Source: SUP05 sp964577715 (GTDB lineage Bacteria > Pseudomonadota > Gammaproteobacteria > PS1 > Pseudothioglobaceae). Taken from it: 25,359 nt of DNA. The position numbers were made by a program, and so were the translations under genes. Of this stretch, positions 7,903-18,200 are shown piece by piece. The stretch lies in assembly GCA_964577715.1 (NCBI GenBank), contig CAZOAA010000022.1:1-25359 (forward strand), given 5' to 3'. The notes below the pieces were generated by a model. It saw only the letters and a list, made by a program, of their open reading frames with translations, did not search any database and was not told where the DNA came from. Position 1 is the first letter of the stretch; each line of letters begins with the position of its first letter.

Positions 7903-7935
7903 TGGAAATATAAATATAGTTGTAAAAAACTAGAC

Positions 7936-7941
7936 ATTATA
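7936..7941 (-). promoter_or_regulatory. Candidate -10 box of the dapD promoter
   Basis: Read on the minus strand this is a perfect TATAAT, placing a transcript start near 7929 and a leader of about 27 bases before the dapD ATG. No good -35 is found at 16-18 bases; that region is occupied by the FNR palindrome. Confidence 0.5.
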
Positions 7942-7954
7942 TCAGAGGCGCGTT

Positions 7955-7968
7955 TTGATACATATCAA
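7955..7968. promoter_or_regulatory. FNR/Anr-type operator upstream of ccoG
   Basis: TTGATACATATCAA is an exact match to the FNR consensus TTGAT-N4-ATCAA. Its centre (7961.5) lies 41.5-42.5 bases before the transcript start predicted from the TATGAT box at 7992-7997, the classic class II activator position. FNR/Anr control of ccoG (fixG/rdxA) genes is established in other proteobacteria. The site also overlaps the expected -35 of divergent dapD. Confidence 0.82.
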
Positions 7969-7991
7969 CACATTAATAACCTTATTAATGA

Positions 7992-7997
7992 TATGAT
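7992..7997 (+). promoter_or_regulatory. -10 box of the ccoG promoter
   Basis: TATGAT matches the sigma-70 -10 consensus in five of six bases, with the start expected at about 8003-8004. No -35 hexamer is evident, as is usual for a class II FNR-dependent promoter where the operator replaces it. Confidence 0.6.
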
Positions 7998-8032
7998 ATT
8001 GAAAATTTATTGAGTGTGTTGTGAGAGAAATT

Positions 8033-9430
8033 ATGAGCCAAGAAAAAATTCAAGTTGATAACTTGTACGAAGAAGGCGAACAGTGGGTACAAAACTTAGG
8101 TGAAACCACCGTTCATGCTAAGCGCATGAAAGGAAAATTTAGAAATCTTAAGTGGTTAGCCATTGCAGTTTGGTCACCTTTTTTTATTGGTCCTTATATC
8201 ACTTGGAATGATCAACAAGCTATTTTGTTTGATGTTGAAAAAAGGCAATATCATTTATTTGATATTACTATTTTTCCACAAGATATTTGGATGTTAACTA
8301 TGGTTCTGTTATTTTTGGCCATCTTGTTAGCAGCGATGACAACCATACTGGGCCGAGTATTCTGCGGATATTTCTGTTTTCAAACTATTTGGACTGATAT
8401 TTTTACCAAAGTAGAAGAATTTTTTGAAGGGACACCTGCCAAACGCCGTAAATTAGAAAAAGAATCGTGGGGGTTTAACAAAATCAGAATTAAAACCAGT
8501 AAACACCTAGTTTGGGTGGCTATTGCACTATTTTCAGGCATCACTTGGATGTTGTATTTTGGCGTATCGTGGGCTGATTATTTTAATGGAACAGCTTCAA
8601 GCACTACTTTAGCAATCACTGGTGCAATCGCTACTGGTGCTTATATCTTTGCAGGTCATATGCGTGAACAGTCTTGCCTGTGGATTTGCCCTTATGCGCG
8701 TATTCAGGGGGCAATGGTAGACAAACAAACCATTATGCCGACCTATGATTATTATCGTGGTGAAGAGCGTGGCAAGTTAAAAAAAGGGAAATATTCTGAG
8801 GGGCAAGGTGATTGTATTGATTGTAATCAGTGCGTTGCTGTATGTCCAACGGGCGTTGATATTCGTAAAGGCCAAGAGTATGGGTGTATTACTTGTGGCC
8901 TATGTATTGATGCTTGCGATTCAGTGATGCTAAAAGTTAGCAAACCTAAAGGTTTGATTAGATATGCTTCTTTAGATGAGCTGGAATTTGGCAAAAAGGC
9001 TATTGCTTTGTATAAGCGACCTAGAGTGATTGTGTATTCTACAATTTTATCAATCGCATTTTCAATTTTAGTTTATGGACTACTTAATATCGCACCAATG
9101 GATCTTAAAGTGTTGCATGATAGACAGCCATTATTTGTACAGCTTTCTGATGGCTCAATTCGTAATAAATACGAACTTAAGGTGATGAATAAAACTGATA
9201 AACCTATGTTGGTTGATATTAGTTTTGATAGTGCAATTAAAAACCTAAAAACAAAAAAAGAGCTCACTGCTATCTCTATACCAACGGGTAACGTTAAGTC
9301 TATTTATATTTATTTGAAGGCGTTTGAGCGTGATGTTGGCGATAATAATAATGTAACTTTTGTGGTTAAAAGTGAGCAGGCTACATTAGAATATGAAAGT
9401 TCGTTTTTTACCCCTAAGAGTATGCGCTAG
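8033..9430 (+). CDS. ccoG: Cytochrome c oxidase accessory protein CcoG (FixG/RdxA)
   Basis: CcoG is an inner-membrane iron-sulfur protein needed for cbb3-type oxidase maturation, reported in other bacteria to reduce Cu(II) for the oxidase. Membrane segments are visible near the start (LKWLAIAVWSPFFIGPYI), at WMLTMVLLFLAILLAAM, at VWVAIALFSGITWMLYFGV, at TTLAITGAIATGAYIFAG and at VIVYSTILSIAFSILVYGLL. Membrane cysteines occur in GRVFCGYFCFQTIW and CLWICPYARIQG. Two 4Fe-4S motifs follow: CIDCNQCVAVCPTG and CITCGLCIDACDS. The C-terminal 100 residues form the periplasmic Ig-like domain usual for the family. I choose ATG 8033 (465 residues) over an in-frame GTG at 8021, since AGAGA lies just before it. 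fixH starts at the base after the stop. Regulation by oxygen is suggested by the perfect FNR box upstream. Confidence 0.95.
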   Translation: MSQEKIQVDNLYEEGEQWVQNLGETTVHAKRMKGKFRNLKWLAIAVWSPFFIGPYITWNDQQAILFDVEKRQYHLFDITIFPQDIWMLTMVLLFLAILLAAMTTILGRVFCGYFCFQTIWTDIFTKVEEFFEGTPAKRRKLEKESWGFNKIRIKTSKHLVWVAIALFSGITWMLYFGVSWADYFNGTASSTTLAITGAIATGAYIFAGHMREQSCLWICPYARIQGAMVDKQTIMPTYDYYRGEERGKLKKGKYSEGQGDCIDCNQCVAVCPTGVDIRKGQEYGCITCGLCIDACDSVMLKVSKPKGLIRYASLDELEFGKKAIALYKRPRVIVYSTILSIAFSILVYGLLNIAPMDLKVLHDRQPLFVQLSDGSIRNKYELKVMNKTDKPMLVDISFDSAIKNLKTKKELTAISIPTGNVKSIYIYLKAFERDVGDNNNVTFVVKSEQATLEYESSFFTPKSMR

Positions 9431-9955
9431 ATGACTTTTCAAAAAAGCCCAATGATGATGTCAATGTTGGCATTGTTTTTAATTTTGGTTGGTGCCACTG
9501 TTTACCGGATTATTACTGCTGTTGAAACAGATCCAGGTATGGTGGTGGAAGATGCTTATTTAAGCGGTGAGCGCTATGGAGAAGTTTTAGCCGCCAAGAG
9601 AAAACTAGACGAGCAAGGCTGGATATTAGATTTTTCAGTACCAGAATTGGCTTTATATCAAAAATCACAAACCTACAAAGTTAAGATTTCGCAATACTCT
9701 CAAGTATTAAAAGACGCCAAAGTGACGATTGATTTTGAGCGTTCAGTAGGACCAAAAAACAAGTTCTCTATCCCGATGGAATTTGACGGTTCTTTGTATA
9801 TAGCGAAAGTTAGCCTTCCATTGAAAGGCAGATGGAATGCTATTGTCCAAATTAACAAAGGTAGTTTTTCACATGGCGATTCTAAAGAGTTATGCGCGGT
9901 AGTTGATGCTAATGATAAAGGCTGTGATCGTTATAAAGGAAAATATATTCGTTAG
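9431..9955 (+). CDS. fixH: FixH family protein
   Basis: A 174-residue protein with one N-terminal membrane segment (about 9-28, MSMLALFLILVGATVYRI) and a periplasmic domain. The pattern after the helix (DPGMVVEDAYLSGERYGEVLAAKRKLDEQGW) is the FixH hallmark, in which a short Tyr-containing helix follows the membrane. The C-terminal part has beta-strand character with LKGRWNAIVQI. FixH is encoded next to CcoG and the copper ATPase FixI in many proteobacteria and is associated with cbb3 oxidase assembly; its exact biochemical role is not settled. The ATG immediately follows the ccoG TAG, so the pair is one transcript. Neither fixI nor ccoS nor the ccoNOQP structural genes follow; instead the gene is convergent with znuC after 24 bases with no clear terminator. 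Confidence 0.88.
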   Translation: MTFQKSPMMMSMLALFLILVGATVYRIITAVETDPGMVVEDAYLSGERYGEVLAAKRKLDEQGWILDFSVPELALYQKSQTYKVKISQYSQVLKDAKVTIDFERSVGPKNKFSIPMEFDGSLYIAKVSLPLKGRWNAIVQINKGSFSHGDSKELCAVVDANDKGCDRYKGKYIR

Positions 9956-9979
9956 TAAGACTATTTCTCTGGGTTTGGT

Positions 9980-10699
9980 TCAATCTTCGTGACAATGATT
10001 ATGATGGTGTTCATAAGTTGCCATGAGTTCATCCATTTGATCGGCAAATAGGTCGTTAAAGCTAGAATCTTGTAATATGGATTCTGGTTGTCCCATGCAA
10101 CAGATATGATGATACAAACACAAAACCTGGGTTGATTCTTTCATGACACGATGTAGATCGTGAGAGACCATCAGTACCGCGCAACCTTGTTGTTGGTGAA
10201 TATCTTGAATAAGTTTGTATAAATGCATTTGCCCATTAACATCAAGGTTTTGGGCAGGCTCATCAAGAATTAAAACATTGGGTTTTGCTAGTAGTGCCCT
10301 TGACAAAAGTACACGCTGAATTTCACCGCCTGATAAGTTTTTTAACTCATTGTTTAAAAGGGCTCCTATGCCGGTTAATGTCGTTATTTCGTGTAAGAAT
10401 TCAGAGGTTATTTTTTGATTAAGCTTTAAAAAATCTAATACTGAAATTGGGATAAATTCGTTGGGTATAAATTTTTGTGGGGTGTATCCAAACTGAATAT
10501 TATTTGATTTAACAACACTGCCAGTATCGGGCTTGATTAGCCCTAAAAGAATTTTTATTAATGAGCTTTTGCCAGCTCCATTCGGGCCAATGATCGTAAT
10601 AAATTCACCCGCTTTAAGTTCAAAACTTACTTTATCAAGTACAGATTTTTCGTGGTGAGTAAGGCTAACTTTATTGACCTTAATGAGAGTTTCAGACAT
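9980..10699 (-). CDS. znuC: Zinc-type ABC transporter ATP-binding protein (ZnuC-like)
   Basis: A 239-residue ABC ATPase that would power uptake of zinc (or manganese) through a ZnuB-type permease. Walker A is GPNGAGKSSLIK, the Q-loop is YTPQKFIP, the signature LSGGEIQRVLLSRAL, Walker B VLILDEPAQNLD and the H-loop MVSHD. The C-terminus is His-rich (EHHHNHCHED), common in zinc transporter ATPases and supporting a metal substrate. E. coli ZnuC has 251 residues. No znuA or znuB is next to it in this window: upstream is divergent polA, downstream convergent fixH. No convincing Zur box is seen in the 72-base upstream region. The metal specificity is inferred from family resemblance and the His tail. 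Confidence 0.82.
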   Translation of the reverse strand: MSETLIKVNKVSLTHHEKSVLDKVSFELKAGEFITIIGPNGAGKSSLIKILLGLIKPDTGSVVKSNNIQFGYTPQKFIPNEFIPISVLDFLKLNQKITSEFLHEITTLTGIGALLNNELKNLSGGEIQRVLLSRALLAKPNVLILDEPAQNLDVNGQMHLYKLIQDIHQQQGCAVLMVSHDLHRVMKESTQVLCLYHHICCMGQPESILQDSSFNDLFADQMDELMATYEHHHNHCHED

Positions 10700-10771
10700 G
10701 AAATTAATAATTATTAAAGTAATGATATTTTACAACTTAAGCGCTTGACAAAAATTGGTAAAATCTAGTGC

Positions 10772-13525
10772 ATGTCACATCAGCTTATCTTAATGGATGG
10801 TTCGGCGTTTTTGTTCCGGGCTTATTTTTCCACTCTTTCACAAAACTTAACCAATGATGATGGTTTTCCAACAGGGGCAATGTTTGGTGTGATTAATGCA
10901 ATTAAACATCTGCAACGTCAATACCCAACGGCAAAAATTATTGCAATTTTTGATGCCAAAGGAAAAAACCATCGGCACGATATTTATCCAGAATATAAGG
11001 CTCATAGAAAACCTGCAGATGATGAATTAGTAATGCAAATAGAGCCCTTGTATGAGGTGATTCAGGCAATGGGATTTCATTTTATGTGTGTACCTAGTGT
11101 TGAGGCAGATGATGTGATTGCTACACTGAGTCGTTGTGCTAATGAAAATAATATGAAAACCATTATTGCTAGTGGCGATAAGGATTTAATGCAATTGGTC
11201 AATGGCAATATTAAGCAACTGGATATGAAAGGAAATTTGCTAGATGCAGCAGGCGTTGAACAGAAACTTGGTGTGCGCCCAGACCAGATTATGGATTTTC
11301 TAGCACTAACTGGCGATAGTGCGGACAACATCCCAGGTGTACCGAGTGTTGGCCCTAAAACAGCCATTAAATGGTTAGATCAGTTTGACTCTATAGAGGG
11401 AATCAAAACTAATGCGCAGAAGATTGGTGGCAAGGTGGGTGAAAAATTAAGAGATAGTTTTGATTTATTAGATTTATCGCATAAGCTGGTAGAGCTAAAA
11501 TTTGATGTTGATTTGCCTTGTAACGTTCTTGATGATGAGCCTGGGGAGAATACTTCAAAATTAAGAGAGCTTTATCAGCAGTATGGTTTTTCAATGTGGC
11601 TTAAGCAATTAGGCAACTCAGCCAATACTGAGCAAGCAGTTAATGCTGACCTTATAGAAAAAAACTTGGTAGAGGAGAAGGTCCAAAATAGAGAAGAGCG
11701 TTCCGTATCTTGGCTTGATGAATACACCCAAAATTTAATCTTAGAGCAATCGGATTTTGAAAACCTAATCGAACGGCTAACAAATAGCCGATTATTTGTG
11801 TTTGATTTGGAGACAACTTCGCTCGATTATATGAATGCAAAGATTGTAGGCTGGGTATTTTTGCTTAATAAAGATAGTTTTTATATACCTGTTGCACATG
11901 ACTATTTAGATGCGCCAAAGCAATTAAGTTTTGATGAGGTTTTGAGCAAGTTATCACCTATTTTAGAAGATGCCAACATTCAAAAAATTGGCCAGAATTT
12001 GAAATATGATGCCCATGTTTTAGCAAATTATCAAATCTCTTTAAATGGCATTAGTGATGACACCATGGTGAAGTCATATTGTTTAAATTCCGTTGCAACG
12101 CGCCACAACATGGATGATTTATCGGAGTTTTATTTGGGGCATACCACCATTCATTTTTCTGATGTTGCAGGTAAGGGTAAAAAGCAAATTACCTTTAATC
12201 AGGTGAATATTGACGATGCCTTTCCGTACGCTTGTGAGGATGTGATTGTAACGCATGCGCTTAATCAGGCATTAGAGGACGATTTGGCGCAATATCCAAA
12301 ATTAGCCAGATTGTATCAAAATATAGAAATACCACTCATTCAAGTGCTATTACGCATGGAGCGTAATGGTGTTGCTTTGGATATAGGCGCACTTAATGTA
12401 CAGCAAATTGATATTGCTTCACAGATGAAAGCTATCGAATCTCAAGCGTTTGAATTAGCCGGTGAAACGTTTAATTTAGAATCACCAAAACAAGTTCAAC
12501 AGGTTCTGTTCTCAGAAGAGGGCCTAGGTTTAGAGGCAAAGAAAAAGACACCAAAAGGCGCACCTTCTACTAACGAAGAAGCGTTGAAATTATTAGATCA
12601 TCCGTTGGTTGATTTAATTTTAAATTATCGAACTTTGACCAAGTTAAATTCGACTTATTTAGAAGCATTGCCAAAACAAATTGATCTTAATACCAATCGT
12701 TTACACACTTCGTACCATCAAGCAGTGACTGCAACGGGTAGATTGTCTTCGTCAAATCCAAACTTGCAAAATATTCCAATTCGAACCGAACAAGGCGCGC
12801 GTATTAGAGGGGCTTTTATTGCAGATCAGGGTAATGTAATTATTGCTGCTGATTATTCTCAGATTGAGCTTCGAATTATGGCGCATATTTCACAAGATGC
12901 ACATTTATTAGAGGCATTCAATAACAATATGGACGTGCATAGTGCAACCGCCTCAATGATGTTTGGTGTGCCACTTGATAAGGTGACTAAAGATCATCGT
13001 CGCAACGCTAAGGCGATTAACTTTGGGCTGATTTATGGCATGAGTGCTTTTGGTTTAGCAAAGCAAATTGATGTTTCTAGAACAGAGGCAAAACAATATA
13101 TTGATGCCTATTTTGAAAACTATCCAGGGGTGTTGAATTATATGAACAATATTAAGGAAACAGCCAAGGCTCAGGGATATGTTGAAACAGTGATGGGCAG
13201 GCGTTTGTACTTGCCACAAATTAATGCCAAGAATAAAATGTTACAACAACATGCCCTACGCACAGCAATCAATGCGCCAATGCAAGGCTCATCTGCTGAT
13301 ATTATTAAAAAAGCCATGTTAGATGTTGATGCGTGGATTGGACAGAATAATTCTGATATTAAAATGATTATGCAGGTGCATGATGAGTTGGTTTTTGAAG
13401 TGAAAGCTCAAAAGGCAGATGAATTTGCACATAAAATAAAAACATTGATGAGCGATACTTATCCACTGGACATTCCATTAGTGGTTGATGTTGGGATTGG
13501 CAGCTCTTGGCAAGAAGCACACTAA
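10772..13525 (+). CDS. polA: DNA polymerase I
   Basis: PolA fills gaps, removes RNA primers and takes part in excision repair. At 917 residues it is full length (928 in E. coli). The 5'-3' exonuclease domain covers about residues 1-280 (SAFLFRAYF, YKAHRKP, VEADDVIATL, GDKDLMQLV, SADNIPGVPSVGPKTA). The 3'-5' proofreading domain is intact: FDLETTSLD gives D345 and E347, NLKYDAHVLANY gives D413, and YACED gives Y486 and D490. Polymerase motif A is IIAADYSQIELRIMA (D694), motif B RRNAKAINFGLIYGMS and motif C VHDELVFEV (D871, E872). The ATG at 10772 lacks a clear Shine-Dalgarno. A TAAAAT at 10759-10764 would put the transcript start next to the ATG. argS begins 11 bases after the stop. Confidence 0.98.
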   Translation: MSHQLILMDGSAFLFRAYFSTLSQNLTNDDGFPTGAMFGVINAIKHLQRQYPTAKIIAIFDAKGKNHRHDIYPEYKAHRKPADDELVMQIEPLYEVIQAMGFHFMCVPSVEADDVIATLSRCANENNMKTIIASGDKDLMQLVNGNIKQLDMKGNLLDAAGVEQKLGVRPDQIMDFLALTGDSADNIPGVPSVGPKTAIKWLDQFDSIEGIKTNAQKIGGKVGEKLRDSFDLLDLSHKLVELKFDVDLPCNVLDDEPGENTSKLRELYQQYGFSMWLKQLGNSANTEQAVNADLIEKNLVEEKVQNREERSVSWLDEYTQNLILEQSDFENLIERLTNSRLFVFDLETTSLDYMNAKIVGWVFLLNKDSFYIPVAHDYLDAPKQLSFDEVLSKLSPILEDANIQKIGQNLKYDAHVLANYQISLNGISDDTMVKSYCLNSVATRHNMDDLSEFYLGHTTIHFSDVAGKGKKQITFNQVNIDDAFPYACEDVIVTHALNQALEDDLAQYPKLARLYQNIEIPLIQVLLRMERNGVALDIGALNVQQIDIASQMKAIESQAFELAGETFNLESPKQVQQVLFSEEGLGLEAKKKTPKGAPSTNEEALKLLDHPLVDLILNYRTLTKLNSTYLEALPKQIDLNTNRLHTSYHQAVTATGRLSSSNPNLQNIPIRTEQGARIRGAFIADQGNVIIAADYSQIELRIMAHISQDAHLLEAFNNNMDVHSATASMMFGVPLDKVTKDHRRNAKAINFGLIYGMSAFGLAKQIDVSRTEAKQYIDAYFENYPGVLNYMNNIKETAKAQGYVETVMGRRLYLPQINAKNKMLQQHALRTAINAPMQGSSADIIKKAMLDVDAWIGQNNSDIKMIMQVHDELVFEVKAQKADEFAHKIKTLMSDTYPLDIPLVVDVGIGSSWQEAH

Positions 13526-13536
13526 ACTAATTCATT

Positions 13537-15237
13537 ATGAAAGAACAACTGCAAGCATTATTAACACAAAGTTTAGAGAAATTATTGACTGATGGTGTGT
13601 TAAGTGAATTGCCTGATAATATTCGTATTGACCACTCTAAAGATAAATCTCAAGGCGATTTTGCCTCTAATATTGCGATGGTCTTGTCTAAGCAAGCTGG
13701 TTGTGCGCCACGTGATTTAGCTGAGAAAATTGTTACAAATTTACCCAGCACTACCGAGATTAAAAAAACAGAAATCGCAGGACCTGGGTTTATTAATTTT
13801 TTCATGTCGCAAGGCTCTAATGCTTCGGTAGTAAGCCAAATTATGGAACAGGGCAAGCATTACGGGCTGTCCGATATAGGCGCTAAAAAGCGTGTGTTAT
13901 TGGAGTTTGTATCGGCTAATCCAACTGGGCCATTACATGTGGGCCATGGGCGTGGTGCGGCGTATGGTGCAACGGTTGCAAATTTATTACGCGCCGTTGG
14001 TTTTGAAGTGGATAACGAATATTATGTGAATGATGCGGGACGTCAAATGGATATTTTGGCAACGTCGGTTTATTTGCGTTATGTTGAGACGGATCGATTC
14101 CCAGATAATGGCTATCAAGGTGATTATATCATTGATATTGCCAAACAAATTAGTGGCATTGATAAGGTGGATATTTTTGCCAATGTTTATGCTGATGAAA
14201 AAGATGGCGGTGATAAGGAAAAGCACATTGATGATTTAATTGCTAATTGCAAAACGTTGTTGGGCAATGACTACAAACAAGTGTTTGATTTAGCTATCAA
14301 TCACATTTTGAGTGGCATTAAGGTAGATTTATCTGAGTTTGGTGTTGAGTATCAGAGGTGGTTTTCTGAACAATCTTTGGTAGATAGTGGGCTATCCAAA
14401 ACCACAGTCGATGCCCTACAAAGTTCTGGCTATATTTATGAAAAAGAAGGTGCGCTTTGGTTTAAAACCACTGATTTTGGCGATGATTTAGACCGTGTTG
14501 TGGTGCGTGACAATGGTTTGCATACCTACTTTGCCTCAGATATTGCTTATCACTTAGAGAAGTTTGAGCGTGGTTATGACAAAATTATCAACATTTGGGG
14601 TTCGGATCATCATGGTTATATTGCCAGGGTTAAAGCTTCGATTAAGGCGCTTGGCCATGATGAGAGCAAACTAGAGATCTTATTAGTGCAGTTTGCTAAC
14701 TTATATCGCAGTGGTAAAAAGATTGCGATGTCGACCCGTAGCGGTTCATTTGTTACATTGGAAGAATTGCGTAATGAAGTGGGTAATGATGCAGCGCGTT
14801 TTTTCTATGTACTTAGAAAATCTGAGCAACATATGGACTTTGACCTTGACTTGGCTAAGTCAAAAACAAATGAAAATCCTGTATTTTATATCCAATATGC
14901 GCATGCACGTATTTGTTCGGTGCTTAAACAAGATAGTGGTGATGGCGCATTAGCAGATTTATCACGATTAGATCATGAGTTAGAAACTACATTGATTAAA
15001 CAATTAAACCGATATAAAGATGTTGTTAAATCTTCGGCGTTGAATTATGAGCCACATGTGTTGGCTTATTATTTGCGTGAATTGGCTGGTGATTTTCATA
15101 GTTATTATAATGGCAGTGAATTTCTGGTTGAAGACAACACACTTAGAAGTTCTCGGTTGCTACTTATTAGTTCTGTAAAACAAGTGTTGGCAAATGGGTT
15201 GGGCTTGTTAGGCGTGAGTGCACCTGACTCAATGTGA
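13537..15237 (+). CDS. argS: Arginyl-tRNA synthetase
   Basis: ArgS charges tRNA-Arg with arginine in the cytoplasm. At 566 residues it is close to the 577 of E. coli. The N-terminal arginyl-specific domain covers about the first 110 residues (KSQGDFASNIAMVLSKQ, GPGFINFFM). The class I HIGH motif is ANPTGPLHVGHGRGAAYG (H134, H137), followed by NEYYVNDAGRQM, which contacts the substrate. The KMSKS region is IAMSTRSGSFVTLEEL (M398-R401), the degenerate form usual for this family. The C-terminal anticodon-binding domain ends at LGLLGVSAPDSM and matches the family ending. Its stop overlaps the GTG of the next gene by four bases (GTGA), suggesting translational coupling with the helicase-nuclease. 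Confidence 0.97.
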   Translation: MKEQLQALLTQSLEKLLTDGVLSELPDNIRIDHSKDKSQGDFASNIAMVLSKQAGCAPRDLAEKIVTNLPSTTEIKKTEIAGPGFINFFMSQGSNASVVSQIMEQGKHYGLSDIGAKKRVLLEFVSANPTGPLHVGHGRGAAYGATVANLLRAVGFEVDNEYYVNDAGRQMDILATSVYLRYVETDRFPDNGYQGDYIIDIAKQISGIDKVDIFANVYADEKDGGDKEKHIDDLIANCKTLLGNDYKQVFDLAINHILSGIKVDLSEFGVEYQRWFSEQSLVDSGLSKTTVDALQSSGYIYEKEGALWFKTTDFGDDLDRVVVRDNGLHTYFASDIAYHLEKFERGYDKIINIWGSDHHGYIARVKASIKALGHDESKLEILLVQFANLYRSGKKIAMSTRSGSFVTLEELRNEVGNDAARFFYVLRKSEQHMDFDLDLAKSKTNENPVFYIQYAHARICSVLKQDSGDGALADLSRLDHELETTLIKQLNRYKDVVKSSALNYEPHVLAYYLRELAGDFHSYYNGSEFLVEDNTLRSSRLLLISSVKQVLANGLGLLGVSAPDSM

Positions 15238-18200
15238 GCGATCAAGCACAAAGAAATCAAGCCCTAGACATTACACAATCTTATATTGTCCAAGCGCCTG
15301 CTGGTTCGGGAAAAACCGAATTGTTAACACAGCGCTATTTAAAATTATTAGCTAACTGCTCTGATCCTGAGAGCGTTATTGCTATGACGTTTACCAATAA
15401 AGCAGTTGATGAAATGTTGGATCGGGTACTATCCGCTTTAAAATCTAGCGTCCAAGCAAAACCAAAACAAGCACACAAACAACTAACGCATCAACTAGCC
15501 TGTGCGGTAATGCAACGCTCGGATGATCTAAATTGGCAACTATTGCAAAATTCAAAACGGCTAAAAATACTAACCATCGATGGCCTTTCTAGTTTGATTG
15601 CTAATCGTTATCCATTAAGATCACAATTAGTGCCTCGTAAGATTATGGCGCAGCAATGGGAGCAAGATCGAGCCTATCGGTATGCAGCTGAGCAAACACT
15701 ACTAATGATTGACGATCATCAACACGGCAAACCAATTGCTGATTTATTGTTGTATTTAGATAATAATGTTGAAAAATTTTACCGCTTGGTTATGCAAATG
15801 TTATCTAAGCGCGATCAGTGGTTGCGTCGCTTGTATCGGGAAGATACAATGAATTTAGAAGTATTAAAATCAAGCGCTGAACAAATTATTACCCAATATT
15901 TAATGTCTTTGGAGGTATTGGCTAAGCCTTATCTGGATGCGAATTTTTTTGCATTAATGGGCGCTAGTACAGATAAGGAATGTGCGTGTGTTGATTCATT
16001 ACCAGGCCATCAACTCAAGGATTTGGTAAAGTGGCAAAGTATCCAGAAGCTTTGTTTAAACAAAAGCGGAAAATGGCGCAAAAAACTTGATAAAAACACT
16101 GGTTTTCCACCCGATCTAAAAACACAAAAAACAGAGTTATTGGCGTTATTTAATACGTTATCAGCACATGAATCGTTACAAGAAGCATTACAACAAGTAT
16201 CAATATTGCCAGACGTTGATTTCTCTCAAGCACAATTTGACACACTAACAACGATTGCTGAAGTTTTGAAGTTGTGTGTAGCACAACTAGCTTTGTACTT
16301 TGAGCGTGAGCAAGTGCATGATTTTATTGAAGTTGGGTTGAATGCTAATCAGGCATTAAAAGACCAATTAGGTGTTAGTGACGCAGTGCTTTTTTTGGAT
16401 TACAAAGTACAGCATTTGTTGATTGATGAGTTTCAAGACACATCAACTTCGCAGTTTAACACCATTAAAAAGCTGATTAAACCTTGGCAGGACAATGAAG
16501 GTAAAACACTATTTATTGTGGGCGACCCTATGCAATCAATTTATCGATTTAGAGAATCTCAAGTTGGTCTATTTCTGCAAGTGAAAAATAAAGGCATTGC
16601 AGATATCAAACCGAATTCATTGGTATTGAATGCTAATTTCCGTTCCTCGAAAAGTATTGTTGATGGCAATAATCACTTTTTTCAGACTATTTTTCCAAAA
16701 AATAATGATATTTACCAAGGGGCTATTTCTTATTCGCCTTCACAATCTGCTTCAAGCGACGAAGACGATCAAGCAATCAACTTTTATCCTTTTGCTTATA
16801 ATCAGCTTTCACGAGAAGCAGAATCAGTCAGTAGTATTGTAAAAAATATGCTAGCATCAGATCGGCATAGCGATATTGCCATCTTGGTACGAAATCGCTC
16901 GCACTTGCAAAAGATTGCCCAGCAACTCACTCAAGATAAGATTGTATTTGAATCACTCAAAATCACTAAATTGAAAGAACATCTTTTAACGCGTGATTTA
17001 TTTTCATTAACCAAAGCGTTATTACATTTAGGCGATAAGTTGGCATGGCTTAGTGTATTAAGGTCACCTTGGTGTGGGCTTATCTTGGATGATTTGTTGA
17101 TTTTATCTGAGGATGACGATTGCATTATTTACGATAAATTAAGCGATGAAACAATATTGGCAAGGTTAAGCCAAGAAGGTCGAGCAAGGGTTAAGCATCT
17201 TCAGTGTTGCTTGCAGGATTCGGTTAATAATCAAGGAAGATTTAATTTTATTGAGTTATTAACACATGCGATAAATCAATTAGGTGTTATAGATGTTTTA
17301 TCAAAAACTGATTCAATCATTAAGGATCAATTTTTGCAAATTATTGCAAATTGTGAACAACAACAATCACTTGATACTAAGACAATTGAAAGTGCCTTGG
17401 ATGAGCTATATGCACCCAGTGAACAGTCAAACGTTAAACTAATGACCATCCACCAATCAAAAGGTTTAGAATTTGATACGGTTATTATTCCGGGCCTAGG
17501 TGGCAAGCCTAAGAGTGATGATTCTCCGATGATGCATATGAAAGAATTTGCTGATCAATCCTTATTGTTAGCACCTGTCAAATCTTCAATTGATACTGTA
17601 GAAAGCAAAATTTATGCTTATTTAAAGTTTGTTGAGTCTCAACAAAATAAATTTGAAACCATGCGTCTATTGTATGTGGCGATGACGCGTGCTAAGCGTA
17701 AATTACACTTGATGGGCGCAGTGAATAAATCCAATAAAGCAGTTTCTACTTCATTGTTGGCGTTGTTGATGCAATTTTATCAGCATAAATTTGAAGATAT
17801 TGACGATACTCAAGATGCAACTAAAAATTTGAGCGCGCCAGACTTAAAAAGATTTTCTCAGTTAAAGGCGCCAAAGATTAAGCAGCAAACTGATGGCGAG
17901 TTGGTTGAATATCAACAAAGTTTTGAACGTTTATTTAAAAGTCTTTTAGGTACTTTAGTGCATCAGTATTATGAGTATGGTTTATTTTCTCCAAGCGAGC
18001 AGAATATTCGCAATCGACTGATTGAAATTGGCATGCCACCTAATGACATGCAACATTGGCAAACCTATATTATCAGATTATTAGATAACACAAAGAATGA
18101 TTCGCAGTTTGATTGGTTATTTAAAGAGCGCCCATCTACTTTGGTAGAGGCAGAATTTGTCATAGGAGAAAATACAATCGTTATTGATCGTTTATTTATT

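Noticed and set aside
8021..8032. GTG at 8021 as the ccoG start.
   Set aside because: It adds only MREI before the ATG, and AGAGA at the right distance favours ATG 8033.
10719..10733. GTAATGATATTTTAC between znuC and polA as a Zur box.
   Set aside because: Only four-base arms are symmetric and the sequence does not match the gammaproteobacterial Zur consensus.
10745..10750. TTGACA as a -35 box for polA.
   Set aside because: The nearest -10-like sequence, TAAAAT, is only eight bases away, and at 17 bases the sequence is GTGCAT, overlapping the ATG.
15709..15722. FNR-like sequence TTGACGATCATCAA.
   Set aside because: It is inside the helicase-nuclease coding region, has one mismatch, and has no promoter or gene start nearby.
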